Source of the DNA: Gammaproteobacteria bacterium
GTDB taxonomy: Bacteria > Pseudomonadota > Gammaproteobacteria > Eutrophobiales > Eutrophobiaceae
Reading direction: 5' to 3'
Assembly: GCA_018676275.1 (NCBI GenBank)
Contig: JABHFC010000020.1
Location: forward strand, 1-7,036
DNA length: 7,036 bases
Shown: positions 4,831 to 7,036 of the stretch, one piece after another
How the letters are laid out: each line of letters begins with the position of its first letter
How positions within the stretch are numbered: the first letter of the stretch is position 1
Notes under the pieces: model-generated
What the model was told of the DNA's origin: nothing
The model's input: only the letters and a program-made list of their open reading frames with translations
Databases searched by the model: none
Made by a program: the position numbers and the translations under genes

Positions 4831-6312
4831 CTAGGCAGAATTAGTAAGCAGTTCCTCTTCGCTTACTATCGTAAAACCAGTGTAGCCATATATAGCTGAA
4901 ATTATGGGGTTTATGATGTTAAAAAAGCAAAAAGGTATATAAGCAAAACTTGTCAGTCCCAATACACCATAGATATAAGCGCCGCAGGTAGACCATGGCA
5001 CAAGTGGCGAGGTGAGGGTGCCGGCATCTTCAAGACAGCGGGAAAGATTAACTGCGGCTAAACCACGACGTTTATATTCTTTATTCCAGATCTGCCCTGG
5101 GACGATGATAGAAATATATTGTTCGGCCGCAATCAGGTTCATCAAAAAACAATTTGATAAGGTCACCATGATCAAACTACCGGTGTTTTTAGTAATGCGA
5201 ATCAAGGCTGTGGCAATTGTCTCGAAAATACCTATGCTTGAAAATACGCCTGCCATTAACATAGCAGATAAAATCAGCCAGACTGTTTGCGTCATACTCG
5301 ACATACCACCTCGATTTAGCAATTTGTCGATTTCTGCAACACCGGTATTCGCTGTATAACCATCAAACATAACTTTGGCGACACCTTTTGTAAGTGCCAT
5401 TACCTGGCTACTGCCAGTGTCATTGGCGAAGTCCAGGATCACGTGGTTCTGAAATATCAACGCGAATAATGCACCAACAAGTGCACCTGTGAATATGGTC
5501 GGTAGCGCCGGGATACGCTTAAATGCCATATAAAGCAGAATTAACAAAGGTATTAATAAGTGCAGACCGATATCAAATCGTCCCTGCAGTGCCTCAGTAA
5601 AGACATCCAGTTCTATAGCAGAAGTAGCCGTTGTGCTCATGCTCAGACCAATAACGGTATAAAGGACAAGTGAAATAATAAAACTGGGTATGGACACCCA
5701 GGCCATGTGTCGAATATGTGCGAATAATTCGCTGCCAGCAACTGCGGGAGAAAGGTTAGTTGTGTCAGATAATGGTGACATTTTGTCACCAAAATAAGAG
5801 CCTGAAACAACGGCACCTACGGTTATAGGGATTGACAGGCCAAGTACACTGGATATGCCTATTAAAGCGAGGCCAACAGTTGCCATAGTCGTCCAGGAGC
5901 TACCGATGCTTATTGATACAAAGGCACATAAGAGACAGGCGGTGGGGAAAAATATCGCTGGAGAAAGAAAATGCAGACCGTAATAGATCATGCTGGGTAC
6001 GGTACCACTCAATATCCAGGTGCCGATCAAAGCCCCTACACAAAACAAAATAAATATAGCGGTTGTTGCGATACCAACAGAGTCAGAGATAGATCTTTCA
6101 ATCTCTTTCCAGGACACACCATTTTTAAAGCCAAGGAGGATACCGATAAAAGCTGTGAAAGTCAGGGACAATTGAATAGGGCCACCTGTAGGATTATCTC
6201 TGAATAAAAACACTGCGACACAAATGGAAAAAATGAGAATACTAATTATTGCCAGAGTCTCTTTTAGATTAGCCTGTTTGCCCAAATCCGGATTGTTATT
6301 ATTATTGTTCAT
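4831..6312 (-). CDS. nhaC: NhaC-family Na+/H+ antiporter (or Na+-coupled solute transporter)
   Basis: Inner-membrane secondary transporter of 493 residues with roughly a dozen hydrophobic segments, beginning at about residue 18. Family signatures seen: GTWILSGTVPSMIYYGL (97-113), SIGSSWTTMATVG (135-147) and GSYFGDKMSPLSDTTNLSPAVAG (171-193, the strongest NhaC hallmark). Also seen are LLNRGGMSSM (331-340), LIAAEQYISIIVPGQ (393-407) and RCLEDAGTLTSPLVPWSTCG (425-444). Classical NhaC exchanges Na+ for H+. Relatives in the same family are thought to move amino acids or organic acids, so the substrate here is open. The N-terminus carries six consecutive Asn (2-7) encoded by AAT/AAC repeats, an oddity that may vary in length. 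No clear Shine-Dalgarno precedes the ATG at 6312, so a slightly internal start cannot be excluded. It is divergent from a secreted protein gene and precedes the Tat mini-protein gene on the same strand with a 94-bp gap. Confidence 0.88.
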   Translation of the reverse strand: MNNNNNNPDLGKQANLKETLAIISILIFSICVAVFLFRDNPTGGPIQLSLTFTAFIGILLGFKNGVSWKEIERSISDSVGIATTAIFILFCVGALIGTWILSGTVPSMIYYGLHFLSPAIFFPTACLLCAFVSISIGSSWTTMATVGLALIGISSVLGLSIPITVGAVVSGSYFGDKMSPLSDTTNLSPAVAGSELFAHIRHMAWVSIPSFIISLVLYTVIGLSMSTTATSAIELDVFTEALQGRFDIGLHLLIPLLILLYMAFKRIPALPTIFTGALVGALFALIFQNHVILDFANDTGSSQVMALTKGVAKVMFDGYTANTGVAEIDKLLNRGGMSSMTQTVWLILSAMLMAGVFSSIGIFETIATALIRITKNTGSLIMVTLSNCFLMNLIAAEQYISIIVPGQIWNKEYKRRGLAAVNLSRCLEDAGTLTSPLVPWSTCGAYIYGVLGLTSFAYIPFCFFNIINPIISAIYGYTGFTIVSEEELLTNSA

Positions 6313-6402
6313 AACTCAAGATTATCTGTAATATTTGTCAGCATGATACGCCAGATCGATCCCGGAGTCATAATGAGCTTAAACAATATCAATCAATAAT
6401 TA
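6313..6402. other. Short divergent intergenic region, nhaC / secreted protein
   Basis: These 90 bp must hold both promoters and both ribosome sites. I find no convincing -35/-10 pair on either strand (a TTGTCA at 6335-6340 lacks a partner) and no strong Shine-Dalgarno. No long inverted repeat is present. Confidence 0.4.
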
Positions 6403-7036
6403 ATGAATTACATAAAAGCTATATTAAGCCTCATATTTTTAGTTGGCCCATTGAGTATTTCATCGGCTGCGGAGAAAGTTCAGAAGGATGTGTTGTTTGT
6501 AGTTTTGGGTAAGACTGCCAATTTCAGACAATCTTCCGATGAAACACATAGATTACTGAATTATCATTTCTTTGCGGAAATCTTTCTGAAAGAAAACGGA
6601 TCTGTATCAAATGCGGCATTAATAACCCCCGATGATAATAGAGAGCTAGTATTTGAAGGAGACGATTCGGTATTGGAAGTGCACGGTGGCCGCTATACAA
6701 ACGAAGATGAACTAAACAAAGCATTTCCGGATGGCAATTATATTTTTTCTTACAGACTGTCTGACAACACACTACTAAATGAAAGTGTAAGAATTAGAAA
6801 CGGCTCCGGTAATTCACGCATACCTGATCCTGTTTCTGTTTATTTGTCTCAAGATGGTAAAAAAGTTAATCCTGCTAATGTAAACTCGGATCTGGATCTA
6901 ACTGTTACATGGAGTCCTTTTGAATCCGGTAACACAGACCCGAATGGCATAGTAGATGATTTAATGTTTGTTGTGACCGGGAATTGTCACGGTAAAAAAA
7001 TAGATCATAGTGGTGGGCCATTTGGAAGTGGCGAAT
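6403..7036 (+). CDS. Secreted protein of unknown function (N-terminal part, runs off right edge)
   Basis: An open frame of 211 codons starts at the ATG at 6403 and has no stop before the window ends. The N-terminus is a clear Sec signal peptide: MNYIKA, hydrophobic ILSLIFLVGPLSI, then SSAA with probable cleavage after Ala23. The mature part is soluble, acidic and Asn/Asp/Gly/Ser-rich, and looks beta-strand rich. RYTNEDELNKAFPDGNYIFSY (97-117) and then LDLTVTWSPFESGNTDPNGI (164-183) with DDLMFVVTGNCHGKKIDHSGG (185-205) read like Ig/fibronectin-III-like strands. I do not recognise a named family. No Shine-Dalgarno is visible before the ATG. The gene is divergent from the NhaC-type transporter over 90 bp, so the two may share regulation. 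That it is a real gene is supported by the signal peptide and an uninterrupted 634-bp frame; its function is unknown. Confidence 0.7.
   Translation, partial: MNYIKAILSLIFLVGPLSISSAAEKVQKDVLFVVLGKTANFRQSSDETHRLLNYHFFAEIFLKENGSVSNAALITPDDNRELVFEGDDSVLEVHGGRYTNEDELNKAFPDGNYIFSYRLSDNTLLNESVRIRNGSGNSRIPDPVSVYLSQDGKKVNPANVNSDLDLTVTWSPFESGNTDPNGIVDDLMFVVTGNCHGKKIDHSGGPFGSGE

Noticed and set aside
5012..5359. Plus-strand open frame of 115 codons inside the antiporter gene
   Set aside because: It is antisense to strongly conserved NhaC motifs and shows no independent start signal or domain; it is a shadow of the real gene.
5971..6207. Two overlapping plus-strand open frames antisense to the N-terminal half of nhaC
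   Set aside because: Short, without a ribosome site or recognisable sequence, and fully inside the antiporter gene.
6524..6772. Minus-strand open frame of 82 codons
   Set aside because: It lies inside the secreted-protein gene on the opposite strand. The plus-strand frame has a signal peptide and stays open far longer.

Overview
This window looks like AT-rich chromosomal DNA from a Gram-negative proteobacterium, possibly a marine gammaproteobacterium. The evidence is the paired Aap/Bzt-type amino-acid permeases, a proteobacterial Tat signal with a perfect SRRxFLK motif, Shine-Dalgarno-led genes and an Sec-type exported protein. The lineage is an inference; nothing here fixes it. I see no rRNA, tRNA, CRISPR array, insertion sequence or phage gene.

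Left part (1-2815). The 5' end of an L-fuconate dehydratase gene (enolase superfamily) runs leftward off the window and probably starts at a TTG codon. It is divergent, across about 320 bp of regulatory DNA, from a two-gene rightward unit. That unit encodes both membrane subunits of a polar amino-acid ABC importer of the AapQ/AapM (BztB/BztC) type. Neither the periplasmic binding protein nor the ATPase gene is in the window, so this transporter locus is split or incomplete here.

Middle (2816-4110). A 203-bp gap holds a striking perfect 14-bp inverted repeat that lies on a plausible promoter. It is followed by a histidinol-phosphate aminotransferase (HisC-family, PLP-dependent) gene with all key residues present. 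No other histidine gene is nearby, so it may act on another amino or keto acid.

Right part (4134-7036). The next three genes point left: an NhaC-family Na+/H+ antiporter, then a 75-residue Tat-exported mini-protein, then a 118-residue Trp/Tyr-rich cytoplasmic protein of unknown function. The last two are tightly coupled (18-bp gap, good Shine-Dalgarno sites) and are the least explained part of the window. Divergent from the antiporter is the start of a secreted, probably beta-rich protein of unknown function that runs off the right edge.

The overall theme is amino-acid or organic-acid import and metabolism plus ion-coupled transport. No complete known pathway is present. The best candidates for something undescribed are the Tat mini-protein/118-residue pair and the palindromic operator in front of the aminotransferase.
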